Assembly: GCF_039537665.1 (NCBI RefSeq) | Contig: NZ_BAABAY010000002.1 | Span: 1 to 64,000 of the forward strand | Direction of reading: 5' to 3' | DNA length: 64,000 bases | Source: Gaetbulibacter_A aestuarii | GTDB taxonomy: Bacteria > Bacteroidota > Bacteroidia > Flavobacteriales > Flavobacteriaceae | Shown: positions 45,015-54,667 of the stretch, in pieces | Layout of the letters: every line of letters starts with the position of its first letter | Position numbering within the stretch: position 1 is the first letter of the stretch | Program-made: the position numbers and the translations under genes | Notes under the pieces: model-generated | The model's input: the letters and a program-made list of their open reading frames with translations, nothing else | The model's database searches: none | Told to the model about the DNA's origin: nothing

Positions 45015-45035
45015 TATAAACATTAGGATTTTTTG
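45001..45035 (+). terminator. Strong intrinsic terminator
   Basis: AAAATCCTAATGTT (45001-45014) pairs with AACATTAGGATTTT (45019-45032) around TATA, followed by more T. It lies 417 bp downstream of the DUF4450 stop and would end the PUL transcript. It is symmetrical, so it may also stop transcription coming from the right. Confidence 0.85.
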
Positions 45036-45236
45036 TTATCAAATATGTCCCTTAAAAAATTTTTAAAAATCATCAAAATTGATTAGTCCTCCGATTTTGA
45101 TCTTATTTTATTCTGCTATATAACGAATTAGTTTATACTATCAACGTTTTTATTGTTTTTAGATTGATATTATTTCTAATTTCCTCATCTACACTTAAGT
45201 AAGGTTAGTAAAACTTATAGTGTAGACTTAATAGCA

Positions 45237-45267
45237 GAACCCTTCTTTATAAAAAATTGGAGGGTTC
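45237..45267 (-). terminator. Possible terminator of the minus-strand signalling arm
   Basis: GAACCCT and AGGGTTC form a 7-bp stem with a 17-base loop, about 110 bp beyond the response-regulator stop at 45379. The loop is long and only a weak T-run follows, so the call is tentative. Confidence 0.3.
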
Positions 45268-45378
45268 ATTATTTACTATTAAATCTAATCAGAAATTATC
45301 TTTTAGATAATTCATTTGGAAGGTTAACGAAGGAAGCAACGTTTAAAATAAATTTAAAGTAATTTGGAAGACATCAAA

Positions 45379-45840
45379 TTACCTAAGGATCTTTCTTGTT
45401 CTTGCTTTAGTATTTTGACAAAAATACTTGTCAAGAAGATATTTTACTTTAGCTTCATTAAGAGGTTTCGTAACGAATTCATATACATATTTTGAATCCT
45501 CCGCTCTTTTGGTATCAAATGGACTCACACTGGAGGTGACCATAACAACGGAAACATCATTGATTATTTTTTGGTCAAAACTATCAAGAGCATCTAAAAA
45601 TTGCCAACCGTTAATTTCAGGCATATTAATATCTAAAAGGATAAGGTCGGGAAGAGGAGATAAATTTTTCTGGTTTGGACTTAGACTTTTGGAAAGATAA
45701 TCTAGTCCATCATTTCCGTTTTTTGCAATTTCAATATGCCCGGTGAAACCTGTTTTTCTTATCAGAGTTTTAGTTACCAGATTACAAATATTGTCATCAT
45801 CTACGACAAGTAAACATCTATTTTTATCTTTTATATTCAT
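45379..45840 (-). CDS. Single-domain response regulator
   Basis: This 153-residue protein is a receiver domain alone. VVDDD near the N-terminus is the acidic pocket, LLDINMPEINGW holds the phospho-acceptor Asp70, VTSS carries the conserved threonine/serine, and VTKPL holds the conserved lysine. There is no output domain. It follows the PAS protein at 46083 on the same strand, 242 bp downstream, and is a clear homolog of the plus-strand response regulator at 54668 (both have the INMPExNGWQF segment). It probably passes phosphate by protein contact rather than by binding DNA. The partner is likely the adjacent DHp-containing PAS protein. Confidence 0.9.
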   Translation of the reverse strand: MNIKDKNRCLLVVDDDNICNLVTKTLIRKTGFTGHIEIAKNGNDGLDYLSKSLSPNQKNLSPLPDLILLDINMPEINGWQFLDALDSFDQKIINDVSVVMVTSSVSPFDTKRAEDSKYVYEFVTKPLNEAKVKYLLDKYFCQNTKARTRKILR

Positions 45841-46082
45841 TAGTCTTGTTTTAAATAAAAAGAACTATAGCAAGAGCTTTCGATATAACTACTTTGTGAT
45901 GCAGAGTATTTCTATAGTTAAAAATTATATTGCAATTAGAAATATTTATGATAAAGGTAAGTAAAAAATTAATATCAAACTCAAAAAATTCTTGCTCACC
46001 ATTTATTTATTCATCATAAATTCATTTTTAGCTCAAAAACAAGAAATTATGTGATTGTGATAATGTTAAATAATTAGTAACA

Positions 46083-48785
46083 CTATTTAATAGTGGATTT
46101 TTTAACTAATTTTCTGATGATTTGATCTAGTTCTGAACTTGAATTCTTTAGGTTTGAAATGAGCAAAGCTTTTTCATTAGACACAATTTCGTCCTCTTCT
46201 AACATATCAATAGCTTCTATAAGGCTCATAATTCTTGCCAAAGGTGCTCTTACCTGATGTGATTGCTCCCAGGCTATTTTTTTTAGTTGTTCATTTCTTT
46301 TCTCTAATTCTTCAGAGCGATTTTTTAATTCTGCATTTAACTTATTTAATTCTATTTGATTTTTTTTGATTTCCGTAACATCTCTAGCCACAGAGTAAGT
46401 TAAACCATTTCTGAATGATGGCGTTGCTGTCCAACTCAACCAAATCACTTTTCCTGATTTTGTTATATATCTATTTTCAACATTATAAATGGGTTTACCT
46501 GATAGTAATATTTCTCTTTGTTCTGTTAGGTTATTTTGGTCATCAGGATGAATAAATTTATTGATAGGTTTCGACAATAGTTCTTCCTCAGAATAACCTA
46601 AAATTTTAGTAGTTGCCGGATTTACTTTGGTTAGGTAATTCTTGTTATCACTAATAGTAATGATATCAGGAGCAAAATTAAAGGCTTCATTAAACTCAAT
46701 TTCTAAACTCTTTCTTTTTATCTCTTTACCTAAAAAGATCTCCAATTCACTTAATAATATTCTGGGAGCAGTTGATTCCGGAAGATTTTTCTCTGAGCAT
46801 ATTATTAAAACACCAACAATTTCATTTTGAGATTTCAGGGGGAAACCTAATGCAGTATTAAGTTCAGCTGTTTTAGCCTTTCCAGAACGCTTAAATAGCT
46901 TATTTTCCTGAATCTTATTCAAATAATGATATTTATTTTCTTTTAAAATATGACCTTGAAAACCATCGTAAAGTTTGAAAATCTCTTTTTTTTGTAATGA
47001 TTTAAAGGAATTTCCAAAAGCATTAATTGATTCGCTGGCTATCAACGTTGTTTCTTTGTTAGTCCAGTTGGGAATCCAAATTTCGCCATAGGAGTATTTT
47101 GTGAATTCTAATATTTTTTGAAGTGCAAGGCTGGATGATTTTTCAAGCGTGTCCTCTATGGTGAAAATCTCACTTATTGTATTTATTAATATTCTGGAAT
47201 TTATTGTATTCATTTGTTCAGTTACGTCTCTTTCTATAGCAATCCAATGCGTATACCAGCCGTTTTCATTAGCAACAGGTGTAACTGTAAAGTTTATCCA
47301 AAATTCATCTCCATTTTTTTTATAATTAATAATTGTAATTTCAGAAGACTCCCAATTTCTTAACGCCTTTCCTAATTTATTCAAAGCCTTACGGTCAGAT
47401 TTTGGACCTTGGAGGATTCTTGGGGTCTTTCCTATAACTTCATCAGCGGTATAACCTGTCATTTCAGTAAAGGCCTGATTTACATACACTATTTTAGGAC
47501 CGGATTTGTCAAAAGGTTCGGCCTCAGTTATCAAAACGGCATCCATGGTATTGGTAATAACGCTTTCTAAGAGTTTTAAATGCTGTTGCCCTTTTTTCTT
47601 TTCTGTGACGTCATGTAGCGTCCCATAAATATTGGTTACATTATCCATGTCGTCCGTAACAGCAAAACCGTGTTCCTCGATATGGAGAAAATCACCATCA
47701 CCTTTTTTAATTCGATAAATAATTTCAAAAGGATTACCGAAGGCCAAGCAGTCTTTTTTTGCTTGTTGTACAAAGGCTTTGTCTTCTGGAGCAATGGAGT
47801 CCAAAATAGTATCAAAAGATTTTTTTTCAGAGGCTTTATAAATATCTGATAAACTCTCAGAATATTGGAATTTTTTAGAAGCTACATCATAACTCCAATT
47901 ACCTATATTGGTAATTTTTTGGACCTCTTCAAGATGCCATTTATTTCGTTTTGAAACTTCCTCAAATCTTTTCTGCGCTGTAATATCAATATGAGAACCC
48001 ACCATGTAAAGTGGGGTATTATTTTCAGACCAATTCAAAATGAATCCGGAAGAATTAACCCACACAAAATGACCTCTTTTATGTATCATTCTGAAAGAAA
48101 CATTGTAGAATTTCGTTACTTTTAAAAAGCAAGATTCAATAGCTTTTTCGGCAATAACGAGATCATCAGGATATACTAAATTCGCCCACATGTTATAATT
48201 TACAGGTTCTAATTCTGCTACAGTATAACCAATAATTTCGGCCCATCTTTCAGATATTGTCAATTCTTCGTTTTCAATATCCCAAAACCAACTTCCTATT
48301 TTCGCGGCTTCAATTATATTTTTAATATCCCGATTTTCGAATTGAATAATGCTAATTTCCTTTTCAAGATATATTAAGCGCATAGCCCGGTTCCATGATC
48401 GGCTAGACTTTTCAAGAATTATGTTTAAATCTCTTTCAGTTTTTTCTGTGAAGCTTTGTTTTTTGTCAAAGCAAACATAGAAAATAACTGCGGCTACGTT
48501 ATTTTGTCCTATTAAAGGCATACCAACAAAGGCTTGTACTTTAGCATTTGGTTTGTAGCCGGAAGGTAATTTAGATTTTGTACTTAGATCTCCATAAAGA
48601 ACTACATTTCTCTCTTTTTTAATCAGTTTAATTAACGCCTTACAGATAGTTGGTATTCTAGAATATTCTAATTGGCTGGATTCAGAATCATGTATACTTG
48701 TGTATTTGATACTCTTCTTAGGAACATCAAGAACGGTTTGGATTAAACTAATTATTTCTTCTATTAATTGGAGGTGATTTTCCAA
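46083..48785 (-). CDS. GAF/PAS sensor ending in a DHp domain without an ATPase domain
   Basis: This 900-residue cytoplasmic protein starts at a TTG; the frame has no ATG between the preceding stop and this codon. The order is a GAF-like N-terminus (about 1-145), PAS domains at about 160-270, 280-395 and 405-525, a second GAF (about 540-690), a further PAS (about 705-820), a coiled coil and a final segment of about 70 residues. That last segment has the H-box WEQSHQVRAPLAR (His843) and two helices, then the protein ends. The N, G1 and G2 boxes of a kinase are absent, so it cannot phosphorylate itself. One PAS has GKTPRILQG, without the cysteine of light-sensing LOV domains. It likely relays phosphate or acts as an adaptor for the response regulator downstream. 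Confidence 0.88.
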   Translation of the reverse strand: MENHLQLIEEIISLIQTVLDVPKKSIKYTSIHDSESSQLEYSRIPTICKALIKLIKKERNVVLYGDLSTKSKLPSGYKPNAKVQAFVGMPLIGQNNVAAVIFYVCFDKKQSFTEKTERDLNIILEKSSRSWNRAMRLIYLEKEISIIQFENRDIKNIIEAAKIGSWFWDIENEELTISERWAEIIGYTVAELEPVNYNMWANLVYPDDLVIAEKAIESCFLKVTKFYNVSFRMIHKRGHFVWVNSSGFILNWSENNTPLYMVGSHIDITAQKRFEEVSKRNKWHLEEVQKITNIGNWSYDVASKKFQYSESLSDIYKASEKKSFDTILDSIAPEDKAFVQQAKKDCLAFGNPFEIIYRIKKGDGDFLHIEEHGFAVTDDMDNVTNIYGTLHDVTEKKKGQQHLKLLESVITNTMDAVLITEAEPFDKSGPKIVYVNQAFTEMTGYTADEVIGKTPRILQGPKSDRKALNKLGKALRNWESSEITIINYKKNGDEFWINFTVTPVANENGWYTHWIAIERDVTEQMNTINSRILINTISEIFTIEDTLEKSSSLALQKILEFTKYSYGEIWIPNWTNKETTLIASESINAFGNSFKSLQKKEIFKLYDGFQGHILKENKYHYLNKIQENKLFKRSGKAKTAELNTALGFPLKSQNEIVGVLIICSEKNLPESTAPRILLSELEIFLGKEIKRKSLEIEFNEAFNFAPDIITISDNKNYLTKVNPATTKILGYSEEELLSKPINKFIHPDDQNNLTEQREILLSGKPIYNVENRYITKSGKVIWLSWTATPSFRNGLTYSVARDVTEIKKNQIELNKLNAELKNRSEELEKRNEQLKKIAWEQSHQVRAPLARIMSLIEAIDMLEEDEIVSNEKALLISNLKNSSSELDQIIRKLVKKSTIK

Positions 48786-49182
48786 GTTAGCTCGTTTTAT
48801 GTTACTGTCTTACGTGAAATTCTGATTAAAGAATGTCATTACGTTTGAACTTAACTAAAGACAACTTGAAAATATAGAATTTGAATATGATGAAGTATTC
48901 GATAGTTGATAGCAAAATAAATGTAGTCAAAATCCTTTTAAAAACTCAACTTTTTGTTAAGAAATAAGGTAAATAGCGTATTAAGTTATCGAATAATATA
49001 ATATTTTGTTCAATCCAAATAAAATAACAAACAATTATAAGAAAATTATTATGTAAAAGAAATAAATTTTGTAATTCTTGAATAAATTGACTACTTTTCC
49101 TTGTATATAGTATGACTTATATCATAAAGTAGCTTATAAATAGGGCTTAATTTTGGAATAATTCTGCACTACATTAAACCCT
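48786..49182. other. Divergent promoter region of the signalling cluster
   Basis: This 397-bp gap lies between the two divergent arms and should hold both promoters. It is strongly AT-rich. I see no operator of the PUL type and no clear hairpin. Confidence 0.5.
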
Positions 49183-50388
49183 ATGATTACACCAAAATTA
49201 AGCGAGAACGAAAGGGAGCGTCTTGTTGCTTTAAATTCTTATCGTATACTGCATACTCCGCCGGAGAAGGAGTACGACGAAATAACCAAATTAGCATCCC
49301 TAATTTGTAACGCACCTACATCCCATATTTCGTTTATGGATTCAGATAATCAATGGACGAAATCATGCCTTGGTATGGATGGAAAAGACATAAAAAGAGA
49401 ATTAACTTTTTGTGGCCATACCATTTTGAATAAGATAGAACCCCTTATTATTCCTGACACTAGTAAAGATATTCGATTTCATGATAATCCTTTTGTTAAA
49501 GGCGATCCTTATTTTGCATTTTACGCTGGTTTTCCTTTGGTTAATCCAGAGGGTCACTCATTGGGAACGCTTTGCGTTTTGGATAAAGAACCCAGAGAGC
49601 TAGATTCTGACCAGATAATGGCCTTGAAAGTTTTGAGTAATCAAATATTAAAATTACTTGAATTAAGAAGAAAAAATATCGCCTTGAATGAGACCATCCA
49701 ATACTTGAATATAAAAAACCAACGTCTTAATGATTTTGTTAAAGTCACAGCACATGATATAAAATCTCCACTTTCAAGTTTGGTTATGTTGGCAGATGCT
49801 TTACAGGATGAATACTGGGATAGTTTGAATAGCGAAGTGAAAAATATTGTAGACCACATAAATCAATCAGGAACTTATTTATCAGACCTGGTTGATGGCA
49901 TTTTGAAAAACAGTAAAAAAATTGACGATTCGCATTTGGATAAGGAAGAAATTCAGGTGAAAACAAACGTTGGTAATCTCATTTCTGTTTTGGATGTTTT
50001 CGAGGAAGTAAATTTTAATATTGAGATTTCTGATGAGCTTGAGATTTATACGAATAAAACGGCCTTTAATCAAATCCTGACAAATTTAATTAACAATAGC
50101 ATTAAATATAACGACAAAGAAGTTACAGAAATCACCATCACCATAACTGAGGATATTGAGTTTGTTGTGGTGAACATAATTGATAATGGTTTGGGAATAA
50201 AGGAGGATGAATTACATGGTATATTCAATTTATTTTCCACTACTTCAAATACGGATAGAGAAGGTTTTCAAGGAACGGGAATAGGTTTAACAACAGTAAA
50301 GTCTTTAGTAGAAAGTTTAGGCGGTACTATTTCTGTTAATTCAAAATACGGTGAGGGAACACATTTCCGATTCACTTTAAAAAAATAG
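49183..50388 (+). CDS. GAF-domain histidine kinase
   Basis: This 401-residue cytoplasmic kinase has a GAF domain (about residues 20-155; LASLICNAPTSHISFMD, then CGHTIL), a short coiled coil, a DHp domain with H-box AHDIKSPLSSL (His191) and a complete HATPase domain (NLINNSIKYND, DNGLGIKEDE, GTGIGLTTVKSL). It has no membrane segment, so it senses an internal signal. It is the first gene of the plus-strand arm and is followed by the larger PAS kinase after 30 bp. It and its neighbour may supply the phosphate that the ATPase-less DHp proteins cannot make. The ligand of the GAF domain is unknown; the fold is often redox- or small-molecule-sensing. Confidence 0.92.
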   Translation: MITPKLSENERERLVALNSYRILHTPPEKEYDEITKLASLICNAPTSHISFMDSDNQWTKSCLGMDGKDIKRELTFCGHTILNKIEPLIIPDTSKDIRFHDNPFVKGDPYFAFYAGFPLVNPEGHSLGTLCVLDKEPRELDSDQIMALKVLSNQILKLLELRRKNIALNETIQYLNIKNQRLNDFVKVTAHDIKSPLSSLVMLADALQDEYWDSLNSEVKNIVDHINQSGTYLSDLVDGILKNSKKIDDSHLDKEEIQVKTNVGNLISVLDVFEEVNFNIEISDELEIYTNKTAFNQILTNLINNSIKYNDKEVTEITITITEDIEFVVVNIIDNGLGIKEDELHGIFNLFSTTSNTDREGFQGTGIGLTTVKSLVESLGGTISVNSKYGEGTHFRFTLKK

Positions 50389-50418
50389 TTTTTTCTTAGA
50401 AATAAAACCAACCAAAAA

Positions 50419-53193
50419 ATGGAAAAAAATGAAAAGAATAACGATGAAAAGAACCGGGTTGAGACGGTTTTAGGATATGACATTGTTGATATGCCTCCTC
50501 GGGAGGAGTTTAATAACCTTGCGAAGTTACTGGCACTTTCCTGTGATGTGTCAACTACCTTGATCTCTTTTATAGATGCGGAAACGCAATATTTTAAAGG
50601 TGCCTACGGAACAGATTTACTAGACAAACCTCTGATATCTTTTTTTCTAAAAAATTTAAAAGAACATTCGGATGAATTAATAACTTTTAATTTAAATAAA
50701 ACCAATAGGCAAAAATTGTCTCTGATAGACAATGATATAAATTTTTTCGCCAGTTACCCCCTTACCAATTCAGATGGGATTATTTTGGGTAGTATTTGCT
50801 TAATGGACGCTGTAGAAAAGGAATTAAGTTCCAATCAAATAGAATCTGTCAAATTAATTGCACAGCAAATTATAGACTTTATCGAGCTTCGAAAGCAAAC
50901 GTTTCATCAGGAAGAAAAAGGTATTTGGCATGATAGTAAAGTTGAAAAACCGGATTACGATAATGTAATCGAACTTGGTAATTTAGGAACTTGGCGCTGG
51001 GATATGAAAACAAATAAGGCCTGGTTTAATAATAAATGGGCTGAAATGCTAGGTTATGATTTGTCTGAACTGGAACCTACTACGTTTCAAACCTGGGTTG
51101 ACCTTTTACATCCGGATGATTTAACTTCAGCTGCTGAACTTCTAACCCAGCTTGAGAAAAAAAATACTTATATGAATCAGGAGTTTCGGCTCAAAACAAA
51201 AGATGGCAAATATAAATGGATTAGATCACGAGGAAAGGTCATTCAGAAAGATAAGCAAGGAAAACCTTTACTTTCTTTTGGTATTATTGAGGATATCCAC
51301 GAAAGAAAAATAACTGAAATTCATTTAAATCGAATTAATGAAAATTTACCTGCAGCAGTTTTCAGATACGTGGCCTATGAAGATGGTAGGGACCAATTTT
51401 TGTATTACACCAAAAAACTTAATAAGATTTATGATTTACCGGAAGATCTCTCTCTAGAAGGAGACAACATTAATTTAGTTTGGGAAAAAATTCATCCGGA
51501 TGATATATCTATTGTTCAGCAGGCCATTCAAAAATCAAAACAAGAATTGTCAGAGTTTCGTGCGGAGTGGCGAATCATTTGTAATAATGGAGCAATCAAA
51601 TGGCTGCGAAGTTATGGTACCATAAGCCATAAGAATCAATCGATGACCATATGGGACACTACACTTTTTGATATTACTGAAGAAAAGAAAACATCTCAAG
51701 CTCTGGAATTAACCAACAGAAGGTTAGTGCACGCCCAACACATTGCCAAAATAGGATATTGGAAATACAATCTTGATAAGAGTACTATTTTATGGTCCGA
51801 TGAGGTCTATAATATCTTTGAATTAGACCAGGCAACTACTGAGGTGACCTTTGAATTGTTCAAGAGTTTTGTTCATTCAAAAGACAAACATTTATTTAAA
51901 GATGAAAGTTATTTAGTTTCAACTGAAGTATCTACTTCAGAGTTCCGTATTTTACTTTCGGGAAATAGAATCAAATGGTTAAAAGTTACGTTTGGTTTTC
52001 AAACATTTAATAATGATGGTAATCGGATTAATGAAGGAGTTATTCAGGATATCACTAAAGAAAAAAGGTTATTGAATTCAATTGAAGCATATAATGAACG
52101 CTTCAAACTTGTTACAAGAGCCACTTCAGATATAATTTGGGATTGGGACATTGTCCAAGACCAAGTTGTTTTTGGAGAAAACTTTAAAGAAATACTGGAT
52201 GAGGATTTTAACAATGAAATAATTTCAAGTCAAACGTTTATTGAAAGATATATTCATGGTAATGACAGAAAACGTGTGATGACAAGTTTGTCAAGGACTT
52301 TGGAAAGTAAGGACGAATTTTGGGAATGCGAATTCAGAGTAAAATCAAAACATGGTAATTACTTAAACATAGACGACAAAGCCTTAATCCTTAGAAGTAA
52401 AAAAGGAAAACCTATGCGTATGGTAGGAGCCATGAATGACATAACGAAAATAAAGCAGCAAAATCGAAAACTAAAACAGTTAAACAAAAATTTAAATCTA
52501 AAATCCAAAGAATTATTGCTAAGTAATAATGATCTGGAGCAATTTGCTTATGTTGCCTCACACGACCTACAGGAACCTTTACGAATGATTACCGGATTTT
52601 TGACACTTCTAGATAAAAAATACAATGATAAATTAGATGAAAAAGCAAAAACCTATATTCATTTTGCCGTTGATGGAGCGAAGAGAATGCGTCTTATTAT
52701 CCTTGACCTTTTAGATTATTCGAGGGTCGGCCGACTTGATCGAAAATTAACAAAAGTAAATGTTACTAATCTGGTAGAGGATGTTGTATCTCTTAATAAT
52801 CGCAAAATAAAAGAAAGTAAAGCCATTATACATATCGAAGAATTACCAACAATTACCTCTTATTACTCGGAACTTAGCCAGGTATTTAATAACCTAATTA
52901 ATAACGCTTTAAAATACCAAAAGCCTGGTAACATCCCTGAGGTAACCATCTCATCAAAAGATTTAAATTCCCACTGGGAATTTTCGGTAAAGGATAATGG
53001 AATAGGAATAAATCCTAAGTATTTTGAACAAGTTTTTGTAATCTTTAAAAGACTTCATACCAAAGACGCTTTTTCAGGTACAGGTATAGGTTTAGCCATC
53101 ACAAAAAAAATAGTTACTTCTCTTGGAGGTGATATTAAAATAACAAAGTCCGGAAAACAAGGTTCCATTTTTCAATTTACTATTAAAAAATAA
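50419..53193 (+). CDS. GAF/multi-PAS histidine kinase, phytochrome-like kinase module
   Basis: This 924-residue kinase has a GAF domain (about residues 20-165), four PAS domains (about 180-300, 305-425, 430-550 and 560-680) that contain WxWDxxxxxxxF-type starts and PAC endings, then a DHp domain with H-box ASHDLQEPLR (His715) and a full HATPase domain (NNLINNALKYQ, DNGIGINPKYFEQ, GTGIGLAIT). The ASHDLQEP H-box is the type seen in bacteriophytochrome-like kinases whose partner is an Rcp1-type response regulator. Such a regulator follows 4 bp later. No GAF chromophore cysteine can be assigned. The protein has no membrane segment and is therefore cytoplasmic. Confidence 0.93.
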   Translation: MEKNEKNNDEKNRVETVLGYDIVDMPPREEFNNLAKLLALSCDVSTTLISFIDAETQYFKGAYGTDLLDKPLISFFLKNLKEHSDELITFNLNKTNRQKLSLIDNDINFFASYPLTNSDGIILGSICLMDAVEKELSSNQIESVKLIAQQIIDFIELRKQTFHQEEKGIWHDSKVEKPDYDNVIELGNLGTWRWDMKTNKAWFNNKWAEMLGYDLSELEPTTFQTWVDLLHPDDLTSAAELLTQLEKKNTYMNQEFRLKTKDGKYKWIRSRGKVIQKDKQGKPLLSFGIIEDIHERKITEIHLNRINENLPAAVFRYVAYEDGRDQFLYYTKKLNKIYDLPEDLSLEGDNINLVWEKIHPDDISIVQQAIQKSKQELSEFRAEWRIICNNGAIKWLRSYGTISHKNQSMTIWDTTLFDITEEKKTSQALELTNRRLVHAQHIAKIGYWKYNLDKSTILWSDEVYNIFELDQATTEVTFELFKSFVHSKDKHLFKDESYLVSTEVSTSEFRILLSGNRIKWLKVTFGFQTFNNDGNRINEGVIQDITKEKRLLNSIEAYNERFKLVTRATSDIIWDWDIVQDQVVFGENFKEILDEDFNNEIISSQTFIERYIHGNDRKRVMTSLSRTLESKDEFWECEFRVKSKHGNYLNIDDKALILRSKKGKPMRMVGAMNDITKIKQQNRKLKQLNKNLNLKSKELLLSNNDLEQFAYVASHDLQEPLRMITGFLTLLDKKYNDKLDEKAKTYIHFAVDGAKRMRLIILDLLDYSRVGRLDRKLTKVNVTNLVEDVVSLNNRKIKESKAIIHIEELPTITSYYSELSQVFNNLINNALKYQKPGNIPEVTISSKDLNSHWEFSVKDNGIGINPKYFEQVFVIFKRLHTKDAFSGTGIGLAITKKIVTSLGGDIKITKSGKQGSIFQFTIKK

Positions 53194-53197
53194 TATT

Positions 53198-53626
53198 ATG
53201 AAAGCTGTAAATATATTATTGGTTGAAGATAATGAAGGAGATATTCTTCTAACTACCGAAGCTCTGGAAGATATAAAACTTGCAAACAAATTAAGTGTTG
53301 CCAGGGACGGGGAGGAAGCTATCGATTTTTTAAGTAAAAACACACCTTTTGAAGATGTTGAAGAACCTGATTTAATTTTGTTGGATATCAACCTTCCTAA
53401 AATAAATGGCCTTGAGGTCTTAAAATTTATTAAAACCTCGGATAGCCTAAAACATATTCCTGTTATAGTTTTAACGACTTCCTCTTCATTCGATGATGTT
53501 TCAGGTTCCTACAGAGGTCATGCTAATTGTTACATCGTAAAACCTGTTGACATAAGTGATTTTATACAAGCCATCTCAAAAATAGAGGATTTTTGGATCA
53601 AAATTGTTAGACTTCCAAATAGATAA
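53198..53626 (+). CDS. Rcp1-type single-domain response regulator
   Basis: This 142-residue receiver domain starts VNILLVEDNEGDILLTTEAL, the hallmark of the Rcp1-like family that partners phytochrome-type kinases. The phospho-acceptor is Asp63 in LLDINLPKING, followed by LTTSS and the lysine in VKPVD. It has no DNA-binding output. The gene lies 4 bp after the PAS kinase and 10 bp before the receiver-PAS protein, so it belongs to the same transcript. It is expected to receive phosphate from the neighbouring kinase and to pass it on or to interact with another protein. Its closest functional partner in the cluster is inferred from position. Confidence 0.92.
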   Translation: MKAVNILLVEDNEGDILLTTEALEDIKLANKLSVARDGEEAIDFLSKNTPFEDVEEPDLILLDINLPKINGLEVLKFIKTSDSLKHIPVIVLTTSSSFDDVSGSYRGHANCYIVKPVDISDFIQAISKIEDFWIKIVRLPNR

Positions 53627-53636
53627 AAATTTTTAC

Positions 53637-54653
53637 ATGACTGAAGATAAAACCCCTTTAAATATATTATTTGTTGAAGATAACCCCGGAGATATTCTTT
53701 TGATTCAGGATTATTTGGATGAGTATTTCAAAAAGGCTCATATTGATGGTGTAACGACCTTTGCCAAGGCCAGTGAACTTTTATTACTATCAAACCGTAC
53801 TTATGACGTCATATTACTAGATTTAAATTTGCCTGATAAGGAAGGAGATGAATTGATAAAAGCAGTTTTGGAAATTTCAAAAAATGCTCCGGTTATTGTG
53901 TTAACAGGCTACACCGACCTTCCTTTTATGGTGTCGATTATAAAAAAAGGAGTGTACGATTATTTATTGAAAGATGAAATTTCCGGATTTTCTCTTTACA
54001 AGAGTATTCTCCATAATATTGACCGTAGATACTTTCGGGAGGAATTACAATTATCCTCAAAAAGATATTCGAACCTTTTTCAATTGAGCTCGCAACCTAT
54101 CATAGTATTTAACAGTAAAACCTTTGCTATTGAAGAGGTTAATAATGCGGCACTTGTCACTTATGGTTATACAAAAGAAGAGTTTTTAAACCTCAAAAAA
54201 ATAGACCTTTATTATGAAGAAGATCTGAGTTCTTTTGTTGGCCTACCGGGAAACAAGCTTAATACAAAAGAAAAATCCAATCGTGGTTATAAAGGTGTAT
54301 TCAGGCATATAAAAAAGAATGGTGAAGTGATTTTTGTTGAGGTCTTTACCATTAGGTTAGGTATAAACGATCAAAATATATCTGTTGTTATCGATGTAAC
54401 TGATAAACTAAATTATACCAAAGCCATTGAAAATCAAAACAAAAAACTCAAGGAAATCGCCTGGATGCAATCACATGTTTTAAGGGCACCCTTAGCCCGG
54501 ATGATGGGTTTAATAGAATTAATTAAAATCAATAAAGATGAAGTTTCTGAGGAAATCCTATTTTATTTAGAGGAAATCCTAAAATCTTCCAATGAATTTG
54601 ATACCATAATAAAAGAAATAAGTCAGAAAACCTCGCTAATAGTGGACCAATAA
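53637..54653 (+). CDS. Receiver-PAS protein ending in a DHp domain without an ATPase domain
   Basis: The start is ATG 53637, giving 338 residues; an earlier start at 53604 would overlap the previous gene by 23 bp. A receiver domain (about 1-125) has Asp62 in LLDLNLPDKEG and the lysine in LLKDE. A PAS domain follows (about 140-260) and then a segment with H-box WMQSHVLRAPLAR (His280) and two helices, after which the protein stops. The kinase ATPase domain is missing, as in the protein at 46083, and the H-box region is clearly homologous between the two (QSHxxRAPLAR). It may carry phosphate from Asp62 to His280 or exchange it with the next regulator. The function is not established. Confidence 0.88.
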   Translation: MTEDKTPLNILFVEDNPGDILLIQDYLDEYFKKAHIDGVTTFAKASELLLLSNRTYDVILLDLNLPDKEGDELIKAVLEISKNAPVIVLTGYTDLPFMVSIIKKGVYDYLLKDEISGFSLYKSILHNIDRRYFREELQLSSKRYSNLFQLSSQPIIVFNSKTFAIEEVNNAALVTYGYTKEEFLNLKKIDLYYEEDLSSFVGLPGNKLNTKEKSNRGYKGVFRHIKKNGEVIFVEVFTIRLGINDQNISVVIDVTDKLNYTKAIENQNKKLKEIAWMQSHVLRAPLARMMGLIELIKINKDEVSEEILFYLEEILKSSNEFDTIIKEISQKTSLIVDQ

Positions 54654-54667
54654 AAAAGTATCTAGCC

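Larger units (their letters stand above)
44584..45378. other. Long intergenic region with a repeat, a terminator and two hairpins
   Basis: No gene is seen in these 795 bases between the PUL and the signalling cluster. Features present are the first copy of a ~50-bp repeat (44964-45014), a strong terminator (45001-45035), a hairpin with CTACACT/AGTGTAG arms (45189-45225), and a hairpin with GAACCCT/AGGGTTC arms (45237-45267). The last could end the minus-strand response-regulator transcript. The first 380 bases after DUF4450 show nothing. Confidence 0.6.

Noticed and set aside
46083..48785. Light-sensing LOV domain
   Set aside because: One PAS has the GKTPRILQG segment similar to LOV proteins, but the cysteine that binds flavin is absent.
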